From: Rhodoferax sp.
GTDB lineage: Bacteria; Pseudomonadota; Gammaproteobacteria; Burkholderiales; Burkholderiaceae_C
Reading direction: 5' to 3'
DNA: 23,655 nt
Assembly: GCA_021731215.1 (NCBI GenBank)
Contig: JAKFXU010000439.1
Span: 1-23,655, forward strand
This document shows, piece by piece, positions 1-7,114 of the stretch. Position 1 is the stretch's first letter. Each line of letters opens with the position of its first letter. The position numbers and the translations under genes were made by a program. Below the pieces are notes generated by a model. That model did not search any database. It was not told where the DNA came from and saw only the letters and a program-made list of their open reading frames with translations.

Positions 1-373
1 AGGCCAGCCCCTGCGCGCCCTGCCCCACCATGGCGGCGACCTGAAACATCATGGAAAAAATCTCGGCCACGCTGCGCTGGTTGAACACCGTGACCGGCAC
101 GCCTTGGCGAATCAGCGCCGCCGCAATATCGGCCTGCATATCGGAAAAGCCAAAGACGCAGTCGGGCTCCAGCGCCAGAATCTTGTCGATCCTGGCGCTG
201 GTGAAGGCGCTGACGCGCGGCTTCTCGTCGCGCGAGCGGCGCGGTCGCACCGTGTAGCCGGAAATGCCGACGATGCGCCGCTCCTGCCCCAGCAGGTACA
301 ACCACTCCGTGGTTTCCTCCGTCAGGCAGACGATGCGCTGCGGGCCTTCAGAAAAGGAAAATCGCTCAGTCAT
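1..373 (-). CDS. BtuF-like cobalamin-binding protein, partial (3' end outside window)
   Basis: The minus strand from 373 reads MTERFSFSEGPQRIVCLTEE and continues to the window edge without a stop, giving about 124 residues. The pattern IVCLTEETTEWLYLLGQ, then a short Gly-rich turn (VGISGYT), then ILALEPDCVFGFSDMQADIAAAL is that of the helical-backbone metal/B12 receptor family (COG0614, BtuF/FhuD type). There is no signal peptide at this start, so the protein may be a cytosolic cobalamin-binding protein rather than a periplasmic BtuF. The ATG overlaps the cobB stop as ATGA, which indicates translational coupling and the third place in the btuB-cobB operon. The family call is strong. The exact role (uptake or intracellular corrinoid handling) is inferred from context. 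Confidence 0.8.
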   Translation of the reverse strand, partial: MTERFSFSEGPQRIVCLTEETTEWLYLLGQERRIVGISGYTVRPRRSRDEKPRVSAFTSARIDKILALEPDCVFGFSDMQADIAAALIRQGVPVTVFNQRSVAEIFSMMFQVAAMVGQGAQGLA

Positions 374-1746
374 GCCAGTCCTTCGAACAGAGCCGCCGTG
401 GCGGCCGTGCTGGAGGCAAACCAGGCGTGAAAGTAACTGGCGCGAATGGAACCAAGCTGGTACAGCGCCTCGCCCGCCTCCGCCACCGGCTCGGCAGCGG
501 GTCGCGCCGTGCGCGTCTGGGCTGGCAAGGGCGTGGCGCAAGTGGAATAGTGAAAGGTATGGCCGCGCAACACACCCGCCTCCAGCGCCAGTTGCTGCGG
601 CCCGAGCGCCGCCAGCCGCTTTTGCATGGTGACGGTGCCGGGCAGCAGGCCCCATTGGGCGTGGCTTTGGCCGTCGGCCGTGACCAGCGCGTCAAACAGC
701 AGCATCATGCCGCCGCACTCGGCCCAGACCGGTTTGTGCTGCGCCACATGGGCCGCCAGACTGTCGCGCATAGACTTGTTGGCGGCCAGCCGCGTAGCGT
801 GCAGTTCGGGATAGCCGCCCGGCAGCCAGACCGCGTCACAGGCCGGCAAGGCGCTGTCGGCCAGTGGCGAGAAAAACACCAGTTGAGCGCCCAGGGCCTG
901 CAGGCAGTCCAGGTTGGCGGCGTAAATAAAACAAAAGGCGGCATCACGGGCAATGGCCACGGTGCGACCCGCCAGCGGTTGGCTGTTTGAAGGTCCGTCG
1001 CTTTGGCCAATTCCGGGTTCATTCGACGTACCAGCGTCCACGCCTTGCTCAGCAGAAAACGCCACGTCCCAGCGCTTCAAGTCAACCAGAGTCATCTGGC
1101 CCAGCGGCGTTGCGGCCAGCGCATCGGCCGCAGCATCGAGTCGCTCCAGCGCGTCCACCACCTCGCTGGCCACCGTCAGCCCCAAATGACGTTCCGGCAG
1201 ACTCATGGCCGGGTTGCGCATCAGGGCGCCCAGCCATTGCTCGGGTTCGCGCACGCTGCCTTGCAACATCTGCGCATGGCGCGCACTCGCCACCCGGTTT
1301 GCCAGCACACCGGCCCAGCGCAGGCCGGGCCGGTAATGCTGCAAGCCAAACGCCAGCGCGCCAAAGGTGCCGGCCATGGCGCTGGCATCGATCACCGCCA
1401 GCACCGGCAGGCCAAAGCGCTGCGCCAGATCGGCAGCGCTGGGCTCGCCATCAAACAGGCCCATCACACCTTCCACAATGATCAGATCCGCCTCGGCAGC
1501 GGCGGCCGCAAGGCGCGCCCGACAGTCAGGCTCACCGGTCATCCACAAGTCCAACTGGTGCACCGGCGCGCCGCTGGCCAGGCTGTGCCAATAGGGGTCG
1601 AGAAAATCCGGCCCGCATTTGAACACCCGCACGCGCAAACCCTGGCGCGTGTACAGGCGCGCCAACGCCGCCACCACCGTGGTCTTGCCCTGGCCCGAGG
1701 CCGGGGCCGCGATCAGGATGGCGGGACAGAGCGTGAATGAAGACAC
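370..1746 (-). CDS. cobB: Cobyrinate a,c-diamide synthase (CobB/CbiA)
   Basis: This 458-residue protein amidates the a and c side chains of cobyrinic acid with ATP and glutamine in cobalamin synthesis or salvage. The N-terminal dethiobiotin-synthetase-like ATPase domain carries the P-loop APASGQGKTTV (about residues 14-24), then KCGPDFLDP (43-51) and VEGVMGLFDG (91-100). The C-terminal class I glutaminase domain has WLPGGYPELHA (307-317) and the nucleophile in AECGGMM (Cys344), with a FHYST segment near the end. The start is GTG at 1746, preceded by AGGA five bases upstream and 13 bases after the btuB stop. A poorly conserved linker (about 235-258, Ser/Gly/Pro-rich) joins the domains. Length and motifs are complete. 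It is probably expressed from the btuB riboswitch leader. Confidence 0.95.
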   Translation of the reverse strand: MSSFTLCPAILIAAPASGQGKTTVVAALARLYTRQGLRVRVFKCGPDFLDPYWHSLASGAPVHQLDLWMTGEPDCRARLAAAAAEADLIIVEGVMGLFDGEPSAADLAQRFGLPVLAVIDASAMAGTFGALAFGLQHYRPGLRWAGVLANRVASARHAQMLQGSVREPEQWLGALMRNPAMSLPERHLGLTVASEVVDALERLDAAADALAATPLGQMTLVDLKRWDVAFSAEQGVDAGTSNEPGIGQSDGPSNSQPLAGRTVAIARDAAFCFIYAANLDCLQALGAQLVFFSPLADSALPACDAVWLPGGYPELHATRLAANKSMRDSLAAHVAQHKPVWAECGGMMLLFDALVTADGQSHAQWGLLPGTVTMQKRLAALGPQQLALEAGVLRGHTFHYSTCATPLPAQTRTARPAAEPVAEAGEALYQLGSIRASYFHAWFASSTAATAALFEGLA

Positions 1747-1759
1747 AGCGTCCTGGCAA

Positions 1760-3592
1760 TCAGAAAGAGTAAGGCGCCCACTTCAGACCCACGTAAAGCG
1801 TGCGCCCCGCCGTAGCGTAACCTTTGGCTGTTTCATAGGACTTGTCACCCAGGTTGTCAATGCGACCCAGCAAGGTCCAGTCTTTGGCCAACTGCGTGCT
1901 GGCATGCAGGTTGACCAGGCCGTAACCCGCCAGACGCTGGGTGTTGGCGACGTTGTTGAAACGCTCACCGGAAAGTTGCAGCTCTGCGCCCAGCTTCCAA
2001 CCTGCCATCTGCGTGTCAGCCCCCAATGTGGCCATTTTTTTCGCCCGCCTAACCAGCAGTTTGCCCGTTGTCAGGTCTTTGGGATTCTGCAAATCCAGCG
2101 AACCCGTCAAAGCGACAGCCCCTACCCGCTGGGAAGCGGCCAGCGTCAGACCGCTGTATTGCGCGGTCGCCGTGTTGCCGTAACAACCCGAGAACGCACC
2201 CGCACCATTGACACATGCACCCGGACCTGGAACATACGTGATGAGGTCGGTAACATTGTTGCGGTAAGCCACAGCACTGAAGCTTTTACCTTGGGCTACG
2301 TACTTAACGCCAAGCTCCTTGTTACGCGCCGACTCGGGTTTGAGCGTGGGTACGCCGTAAATGCTGAAGCGCTGGAACAGCGTTGGCACGCGGAAAGCCG
2401 TGCCCGCCGCGGCCGTAACACGCCAGTTGGGCATGAAAGCAAAAGCATAGGCCGCACTGCCTGTGGCATTGCCACCAAACTCGCTATCCTTGTCATGACG
2501 GGCATTGAGTTGCAAGGTGTGCTGCCCGCCGGTGTAACCGTAACCAAGCGCCAGCGCATTCTGCGAGCGATCTGTGATCACCGGCGTGGTGCTTGCGTTG
2601 TTGAGTTGGTCTTCGCGTCGCTCCAGGGTGGCCGTCAGCAAGTACGACCCCGCTCGGTATTCGTTTTGCCAAAGGTAACTGGTCACACGGGTGTCGGTCA
2701 GGTAGACAGAGGGGGAGGTCTCGTAGCGGTCATCGCCCTGGCTCACACTGATGCGCGTGGTGTAGGCATCCGTCCAGCGGGCCGACCAGTTCAGGCCGAG
2801 TGTCTGAACGTCGTGTTGCCCACGATCATCCTTGCCCGGCGTAAATCCATCGTATTGGGCATTCAGGTCATTGGTCAGCAGTGATGCTTCCAGGCGGTGC
2901 GCCGGGTTGATCTGTAAACCCAGACGAGCGGAGACCGATGTGCTGCGGTAACCATCGTTGTCGGGGTTGGCGGTTGGCTGAGCATTGAAACCGGTGCTGG
3001 TCTCGCGTGTCAGACCCAACGCATAGTCCACGGCGCCTTGCGCACCACTGAGGGCCAAGTCCAGCTTTTTAGTACCGTGCGTGCCCACCCCCACCTCAAT
3101 CGAGGGCGAAAAACCAGCCTCACCTTTGCGGGTGAAAATCTGAATCACACCGCCGATGGCATCCGAACCGTAGATGGCTGCAGCCGGGCCACGCACGACT
3201 TCAATGCGATCAATCCGGGACAAAGGAATCGCATTCCAGGTGGCGCCACCGGTCGATTGCGAATCGACCCGTACGCCGTCAATAAAAACTGCCGTAAAAC
3301 GAGATTCGGCACCACGCACGTAGACACTGGTCGCAGCGCCCGGTCCGCCGTTTCGCGCCATGGCGATCCCGGGTACGCGTGCCAGCACATCAGCCAGACC
3401 AGTTGCACCGCTACGTTCAATGGCAGCGCGGTCCAGGATGGTTACATCGGCTACGACATCCGTGATCGGCTGCTCAACACGCGTGGCCGTCACCACCACA
3501 TCTTTAAGCTGAGTCTGGGCAAACGAAGGAAATGCAGCAGCCAACGCCAAAGGCAGTGCGGCAAGGCGTGCGCACGAAACAATATTTTTCAT
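1760..3592 (-). CDS. btuB: TonB-dependent vitamin B12 outer-membrane receptor (BtuB)
   Basis: This 610-residue protein is close to the usual BtuB length. It starts with a signal peptide (basic MKNIVSCAR, hydrophobic core, cleavage after FPSFAQ, about residue 26). A TonB box, KDVVVTATR, follows at about 30-38, and then a plug domain (RVPGIAMARNGGPG, then SVYVRGAESRFTAVFIDGVR, then IEVVRGPAAAIYGSDAIGGV). The rest has alternating aromatic beta-strand patterns and ends in the outer-membrane signature LYVGLKWAPYSF with a C-terminal Phe. It imports cobalamin or other corrinoids using TonB energy. A cobalamin riboswitch lies directly upstream on the same strand, which supports the substrate. No clear Shine-Dalgarno sequence sits just before the ATG. 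It is the first gene of the btuB-cobB-btuF operon. Confidence 0.95.
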   Translation of the reverse strand: MKNIVSCARLAALPLALAAAFPSFAQTQLKDVVVTATRVEQPITDVVADVTILDRAAIERSGATGLADVLARVPGIAMARNGGPGAATSVYVRGAESRFTAVFIDGVRVDSQSTGGATWNAIPLSRIDRIEVVRGPAAAIYGSDAIGGVIQIFTRKGEAGFSPSIEVGVGTHGTKKLDLALSGAQGAVDYALGLTRETSTGFNAQPTANPDNDGYRSTSVSARLGLQINPAHRLEASLLTNDLNAQYDGFTPGKDDRGQHDVQTLGLNWSARWTDAYTTRISVSQGDDRYETSPSVYLTDTRVTSYLWQNEYRAGSYLLTATLERREDQLNNASTTPVITDRSQNALALGYGYTGGQHTLQLNARHDKDSEFGGNATGSAAYAFAFMPNWRVTAAAGTAFRVPTLFQRFSIYGVPTLKPESARNKELGVKYVAQGKSFSAVAYRNNVTDLITYVPGPGACVNGAGAFSGCYGNTATAQYSGLTLAASQRVGAVALTGSLDLQNPKDLTTGKLLVRRAKKMATLGADTQMAGWKLGAELQLSGERFNNVANTQRLAGYGLVNLHASTQLAKDWTLLGRIDNLGDKSYETAKGYATAGRTLYVGLKWAPYSF

Positions 3593-3653
3593 GAGAAGAA
3601 ACGATACAAAAGAAAAGCCCTCTCCGTCGTCCCCGACAGCACATGGGCGTCAC

Positions 3654-3675
3654 GGCTGCACGCACGCGTGCAGCC
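3654..3675 (-). promoter_or_regulatory. Hairpin between btuB riboswitch aptamer and btuB start (expression platform candidate)
   Basis: A perfect 9-bp inverted repeat (GGCTGCACG / CGTGCAGCC, 4-nt loop) lies just downstream of the aptamer on the btuB transcript. A second, weaker hairpin (CTGTCG-GGGA-CGACGG) follows about 15 nt later and precedes the T-rich GGCTTTTCTTTTG. The pair could form the riboswitch expression platform by terminator-like or translational control. The structure is seen; the mechanism is inferred. Confidence 0.5.
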
Positions 3676-3683
3676 ACCTTGTT

Positions 3684-3886
3684 GGCCGGTATCCGGGCTG
3701 GTGGAGCAACTTCCATCGCCTTCCCAAGCGCGTGTTCAAAACGCTCAGTGGCTGTGATGGAAGCGAAATCGCGGGGGATTCGTCCACTTACCGTTGCGGG
3801 GGCAGCGCAGGTTAGGTTCGCTGTTGACAGCCAAACCACCCTGCTTCCCGTTGAACTGCGGCATGTGAACCACACCGCGAGCACCA
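3684..3886 (-). ncRNA. Cobalamin riboswitch controlling btuB-cobB operon
   Basis: Read on the minus strand the leader starts GGTGCTCGCGGTG and contains AACGGGAAGCAGG, CTGCCCCCGCAACGGTAAG, the B12-box element GCCACTGAG, TTGGGAAGGCGATGGAAG and the closing CAGCCCGGATACCGGCC. These blocks in this order are the conserved core of AdoCbl/cobalamin riboswitches (Rfam Cobalamin family). It lies about 90 bases before btuB on the same strand. Cobalamin binding is expected to lower btuB operon expression. Ends are approximate (about 10 nt). Confidence 0.93.
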
Positions 3887-3894
3887 ACGGGCGG

Positions 3895-3924
3895 ATTCTA
3901 CAACTTCACCATTCATAATGGCAA
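3895..3924 (-). promoter_or_regulatory. Sigma70-type promoter for btuB operon
   Basis: On the minus strand TTGCCA (3924-3919) and TAGAAT (3900-3895) are separated by 18 bases. A start point about 7 bases downstream falls at about 3888, right at the first conserved base of the riboswitch, which supports the call. The -35 box overlaps the last base of the candidate bluB -10. Confidence 0.6.
3914..3919 (+). promoter_or_regulatory. Candidate -10 box for bluB transcript
   Basis: CATAAT lies 7-8 bases before the first conserved bases of the plus-strand riboswitch (about 3927). No good -35 hexamer is seen at the usual distance (3891-3896 is GCGGAT), so the promoter would be weak or need an activator. 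It lies within the btuB promoter. Confidence 0.4.
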
Positions 3925-3926
3925 CC

Positions 3927-4086
3927 TTCAGGTGCCCGTCGCTGCAAGGCGACAGGAGAATCGGGAAGGCGGTGTGATTCCGCCACGTGCCCAACGCTGT
4001 AAGGAGGATGACCCAGGCTCGATGCCACTGGCGTATGCCGGGAAGGCGCCTGGTTCAGATGAATCCGAGTCAGAAGACCGGCCTGG
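3927..4086 (+). ncRNA. Cobalamin riboswitch controlling bluB
   Basis: The plus strand shows AGGTGCCCGTC, AGGAGAATCGGGAAGGCGG, CCGCCACGTGCCC, CGCTGTAAGGAGG, GATGCCACTGG, a GGGAAGGCG repeat and the terminal GAATCCGAGTCAGAAGACCG. This is the full set of conserved cobalamin-riboswitch blocks in order. It lies about 60 bases upstream of bluB. Just after the aptamer, GCCTGG (4081-4086) can pair with CCAGGC (4107-4112), a plausible part of the switching hairpin before the GAGGGG ribosome-binding site of bluB. Boundaries are approximate. Confidence 0.93.
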
Positions 4087-4143
4087 AAAACCATCAAGCT
4101 GCACGGCCAGGCAGCGCATTTATTTTCACATGAGGGGAATGTC

Positions 4144-4902
4144 ATGAAAGCAATGCCGGCGCAAGCCATTCAGGAAACACACGCATTCACACAAGAAGCA
4201 CGTGATGCGGTCTATCGCGCCATTTTTTCCCGCCGCGATGTCCGTGGCCAATTTTTGCCGACACCGGTTCCCGATGAGGTACTGAGTCGGGTCCTGACGG
4301 CCGCCCACCACGCACCATCGGTCGGCTTCATGCAGCCCTGGAATTTTCTGGTAGTCCAGTCGGACCAGGTCAAGCGCCGGGTACATGATGCATTTGCCGT
4401 CGCGCATGCCGAGGCAGGCGACATGTTCAAAGGGGACAAACGCGATGTCTATCGGTCATTGAAACTCGAAGGCATTCTGGAGTCGCCCGTTGGCATCTGC
4501 ATCACCTGCGACCGCGAGCGCAGCGGCCCGGTCGTCGTCGGACGTACCCATATGAAGACCATGGACCTGTACAGCAGCGTGTGCGCCGTCCAAAACCTGT
4601 GGCTGGCAGCGCGAGCCGAAGGTCTGGGGGTGGGCTGGGTCAGCATTTTCAACCAGTCCGAGCTGCAGGAAGCGCTGGGAATTCCGAAGCGCATCACGCC
4701 CATCGCTTACCTGTGCGTCGGCTACGTCAGCCATTTCTATGCCAAACCGGAACTGGAAAGTGCGGGATGGCTACCCCGGCTGCCAATGGAAGAGCTGGTG
4801 TATTTCAACCAGTGGGGCAATCGCGATGACCAGCAGTCCCTGATCGGGCACTTGCGACGCGACCAAGCAGCCGCACAGGAAGCAGGCACAGCCAATCTGT
4901 AG
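4144..4902 (+). CDS. bluB: 5,6-dimethylbenzimidazole synthase (BluB)
   Basis: BluB is an oxygen-dependent flavin-destroying enzyme of the nitroreductase fold. It converts FMNH2 into 5,6-dimethylbenzimidazole, the lower ligand of B12. The 252-residue protein shows the family pattern VYRAIFSRRDVRGQFLP (FMN-phosphate-binding Arg residues, about 23-39), VLTAAHHAPSVGFMQPWNF (about 50-68) and NLWLAARAEGLGVGWVSIF (about 150-170). The ATG is preceded by GAGGGGAAT. It sits downstream of its own cobalamin riboswitch and divergently from btuB-cobB, so uptake, amidation and lower-ligand synthesis respond to the same metabolite. No truncation is visible. Confidence 0.95.
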   Translation: MKAMPAQAIQETHAFTQEARDAVYRAIFSRRDVRGQFLPTPVPDEVLSRVLTAAHHAPSVGFMQPWNFLVVQSDQVKRRVHDAFAVAHAEAGDMFKGDKRDVYRSLKLEGILESPVGICITCDRERSGPVVVGRTHMKTMDLYSSVCAVQNLWLAARAEGLGVGWVSIFNQSELQEALGIPKRITPIAYLCVGYVSHFYAKPELESAGWLPRLPMEELVYFNQWGNRDDQQSLIGHLRRDQAAAQEAGTANL

Positions 4903-4967
4903 GCGGCTGCCGCAAAGGCACCATCGGCGGCCCCGGCCATCGCCATCCGCAAAAGCCGCAACCCGGG

Positions 4968-4973
4968 GACAAT
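4968..4973 (+). promoter_or_regulatory. Candidate -10 box immediately upstream of trmL
   Basis: GACAAT lies 7 bases before the trmL ATG and there is no Shine-Dalgarno sequence between them. If used, the transcript would begin at or within a base or two of the ATG (a leaderless message). No convincing -35 is visible. Weak, sequence-only inference. Confidence 0.25.
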
Positions 4974-4980
4974 AGGGTCC

Positions 4981-5475
4981 ATGTTTCATATCGTCCTGGT
5001 CGAACCCGAAATCCCGCCCAACACCGGCAACATCATCCGGCTGGCGGCCAACACCGGCTGCACCCTGCATCTGGTGGAGCCGCTTGGCTTTTCCATGGAC
5101 GACAAGCACATGCGCCGCGCCGGGCTGGACTACCACGAGTACGCCGAACTCAAACGCCATGCCAGTTGGCAGGCCTTTCTGGAGGCCGAGCAGCCGGCAC
5201 CGGCGCGCCTGTTCGCGTTGACCACCCGCGCCAGCCGAGGTGTGTATGAGGTGGTGTTTGCGCCGGGCGACTGGCTGGTGTTTGGTTCTGAAACACGGGG
5301 GCTGTCCGAGGCGGTGCGCCAATCGTTTGCGCCGGCGCAAGGCCTGCGGCTGCCGATGCTGGCGGGTCAGCGCAGCCTGAATTTATCCAACGCCGTCGCC
5401 GTCACGGTGTTTGAAGCCTGGCGGCAAAACGGGTTTGCTGCGGCCGCTGCGCTGCCAGACCCGGCTCAAGGATAA
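4981..5475 (+). CDS. trmL: tRNA (cytidine/uridine-34 2'-O)-methyltransferase TrmL (SPOUT family)
   Basis: This 164-residue protein methylates the ribose of the wobble nucleotide in tRNA-Leu isoacceptors using S-adenosylmethionine. Family hallmarks are complete: EPEIPPNTGNIIRLAANTG (about 9-27), FSMDDKHMRRAGLDY (about 37-52), WLVFGSETRGL (about 99-109) and the trefoil-knot SAM site RLPMLAGQRSLNLSNAVAV (about 126-144). The ATG directly follows a GACAAT-like sequence without an obvious Shine-Dalgarno. The stop lies inside the 3' end of a small converging reading frame (5466-5582). Confidence 0.93.
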   Translation: MFHIVLVEPEIPPNTGNIIRLAANTGCTLHLVEPLGFSMDDKHMRRAGLDYHEYAELKRHASWQAFLEAEQPAPARLFALTTRASRGVYEVVFAPGDWLVFGSETRGLSEAVRQSFAPAQGLRLPMLAGQRSLNLSNAVAVTVFEAWRQNGFAAAAALPDPAQG

Positions 5476-5582
5476 AGCCGTGCCAGCGACTCGGCCACGC
5501 ACACCGGCTTGGCTGCGCCTTCGCGTTCGATGGCCACTTGCCAGGTAAATTGGACGCCGCCGTTATCGATCGGCTCAGACAT
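5466..5582 (-). pseudogene. MaoC-like dehydratase C-terminal fragment
   Basis: An ATG at 5582 opens a 38-codon frame, MSEPIDNGGVQFTWQVAIER and onward, ending CVAESLARLYP. The strand pattern VQFTWQVAIEREGAAKPVCVAESLARLYP resembles the last strand and helix of MaoC/hot-dog acyl dehydratases, which typically end in something like KPACVAEWLTRYY. The rest of that domain (about 100 residues) is absent, because upstream DNA in this direction is parA in another frame. The ATG overlaps the parA stop region, and the stop overlaps the trmL end. Either it is a relic or a very short coupled gene. The family resemblance is from memory, so moderate to low confidence. Confidence 0.4.
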
Positions 5583-6192
5583 CGAGCCAGGCGCAGATTG
5601 CCTGCCACTGCGCCAGGTCTTTCTCCACCCGGGCCGGTGCCACATCAAACACGGTCAGGCCGCGCGCCGCCAGATGAACGTAGTTTTGCGTGTCGCGCAA
5701 ATAGCCCAACACCGGCAGGCCCAGCGTCGCCACGAATTCATGCAGATGGTCAGCGGCGATGGTGCGGGCGTCGACCCGCATGCCGACCAGGCCAATCTGC
5801 AATCGGTCATGGTGCTTGCTCTTGCGCAACTGATCCAGAAACGCCCGGGTCGCAAAAATATCAAACACACTGGGCTGCAGCGGCACGATCACTTTGTGGG
5901 CAATCTTCATCACGTCGTTGAAACGCCAGCCGTGCAGGCCGGCCGGCGTATCCAGCACCACATGGGTCGTGCCTTTGGGCGGTTTGGCAATCAGGTCGGC
6001 GCTCACGTCCCAACTGGCGATCGGGCGCGCAGCGGGCGGTCGCAGCCCCAGCCACAGGCGCGAGGACTGCTGGCGGTCGGCATCACCGAGCATCACCGCC
6101 TGCCCTTGCGCGGCGAAATAGCCGGCAATATTAGTGGACAGGGTGGACTTGCCCACGCCGCCTTTTGGATTGGCAACCACAACCACTGGCAT
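5575..6192 (-). CDS. Orphan ParA/MinD-family ATPase
   Basis: The 205-residue protein has a deviant Walker A motif, NPKGGVGKSTLSTNIAGYFA (about residues 8-27), the switch DADRQQSSRLWL (about 38-49) and the Walker B region VVLDTPAGLHG (about 78-88). It ends in a short helical tail. Such ATPases cycle on and off nucleoid DNA or a membrane to position plasmids, chromosomes or protein complexes. No parB or parS-like repeat is visible nearby, so this is an orphan or cargo-positioning ParA. The ATG at 6192 is chosen because AAGGAG lies 7 bases upstream; a TTG one codon earlier is also possible. It stands at the left edge of the defense island, and its end overlaps a MaoC-like fragment. Confidence 0.85.
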   Translation of the reverse strand: MPVVVVANPKGGVGKSTLSTNIAGYFAAQGQAVMLGDADRQQSSRLWLGLRPPAARPIASWDVSADLIAKPPKGTTHVVLDTPAGLHGWRFNDVMKIAHKVIVPLQPSVFDIFATRAFLDQLRKSKHHDRLQIGLVGMRVDARTIAADHLHEFVATLGLPVLGYLRDTQNYVHLAARGLTVFDVAPARVEKDLAQWQAICAWLDV

Positions 6193-6220
6193 CAAGCGCT
6201 CCTTGAAATTGAACTTTGCG

Positions 6221-6520
6221 CTATGTTAGCGGCATGGATGAACGAAACACCCCGGACCAGGCTCCAGGTCGGGGCATTTGTGCCAGATAGCGTGCACCTC
6301 GCTGGAGGTCGTGGAACTTGACGGGCAGGAAATAGCGATTCAGGTCGCACGCAATTTTCGCCCCTTGCGCACGCTTGGCGCCACGAGTAATCAGGCCTTC
6401 GCACCTCGACGGGTCAGTCAGGCGCGCCAGCTCATCCTCATCCACTCTGGGAGCGTATTCCACGAACTCGACCAGCCGGGCATTGATGTCGAAGAAGTGG
6501 TCGCTGAATGAAAAATATAG
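6221..6520 (-). pseudogene. Unidentified gene remnant
   Basis: The minus strand has an open frame reading SFSDHFFDINARLVEFVEYA, then PRVDEDELARLTDPSRCEG, then GAKRAQGAKIACDLNRYFLP and VKFHDLQRGARYLAQMPRPG, stopping at 6221. Residue composition and GC-rich third positions look like real coding sequence, but no start codon with a ribosome-binding site is present. On the upstream side the frame runs straight into the HsdS-like repeat. I do not recognise the family. The opposite strand also has a frame (6278-6511), so the strand choice is not certain. Best read as the 3' part of a gene cut at its upstream end (about 6525-6545). Confidence 0.35.
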
Positions 6521-6527
6521 CGAATGC

Positions 6528-6625
6528 CTAAACTGGTGGCGCCATCCCCGGCGGAAAGCGGATGTCCAGCCCGTCCACGGCCAGCTTGCCGGAGATCAAG
6601 CGGAGGACGAGGCTGTCGCGGGCGA
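6528..6625 (-). pseudogene. HsdS-like C-terminal remnant, copy 1
   Basis: The minus strand reads DSLVLRLISGKLAVDGLDIR followed by FPPGMAPPV and a stop. LVLRLISGKL matches the familiar C-terminal end of type I restriction specificity subunits (LLPKLISGEL/LLPRLISGKL). No upstream HsdS target-recognition domains remain. The same DNA encodes the C-terminus of the SecB-like gene in another frame. A near-identical copy lies at 8002-8110. Confidence 0.5.
6541..6607. repeat. Direct repeat A1 (HsdS-tail sequence), left of TAC cassette
   Basis: This segment matches 8029-8095 in the same orientation with only a few mismatches by eye: it starts GCCATCCCCGGCGGAAAGCG and ends around the sequence GGAGATCA. 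Outside these limits similarity fades on the right and stops abruptly on the left. The two copies enclose the toxin-antitoxin-chaperone genes. Confidence 0.85.
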
Positions 6626-7114
6626 TTTCTTCGGCTTGGTAATCTTCTTGAGCGGTGCAGCGGCCAGTTCCGCTTTTTTCGGTGGCAGACCAACAACTCT
6701 GTCCATGCTGATGATGGGTAGCATTACGATCCCCCACGGGCCGCGAGCTGTCATCAGCGCGATTTGTTCACGTGCGGCACCTATCAAAGCGGCGGCGGCT
6801 GCAAACTTGCGCAGATAGACTGCCAGAACGTCGGTGTGCTCGGGGCTGACAACTTCAAAGTTGGCGTATGCCTCAATCTGTACCTTGTAAAGACTGTTTT
6901 GGTCCAGTGCTTCAGCTGTTTTGTCCTTGGTCGCGATCTTCACGCCTGCATTGGCGATCTTGCCTGTCGCATCAAAGTCGAATGCAAAGCTGATGTCGAG
7001 GTCGTCCAAGTCCAGTTCGCGCGCCGCCTTCTCGGGCGCTGCCGGAACTAATGTCTTAACGGAGACCTGCGGAAAAAATAGCTCTTTAAGCCGCAAAGGC
7101 GAACTTCTCATCAT
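6596..7114 (-). CDS. SecB-like chaperone of a toxin-antitoxin-chaperone (TAC) cassette
   Basis: The 172-residue protein has an N-terminal beta-rich region (LKELFFPQVSVKTLVPA, then LDLDDLDISFAFDFD and YKVQIEAYANFEVVSPEHTD). Then comes the helical part LRKFAAAAALIGAAREQIAL with MTARGPWGIVMLPIISMDRV, which follows the SecB pattern of FPYARE..I..L..RG.FP...L.P.... Classical SecB does not occur as an antitoxin neighbour. SecB-like proteins in TAC systems (the Mycobacterium tuberculosis Rv1957 type) fold and protect an aggregation-prone antitoxin. The ATG at 7114 has AGGA eight bases upstream and overlaps the antitoxin gene by 29 bases. The lysine- and serine-rich C-terminal tail runs into direct repeat A1, so the native end may have been altered. 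Confidence 0.7.
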   Translation of the reverse strand: MMRSSPLRLKELFFPQVSVKTLVPAAPEKAARELDLDDLDISFAFDFDATGKIANAGVKIATKDKTAEALDQNSLYKVQIEAYANFEVVSPEHTDVLAVYLRKFAAAAALIGAAREQIALMTARGPWGIVMLPIISMDRVVGLPPKKAELAAAPLKKITKPKKSPATASSSA

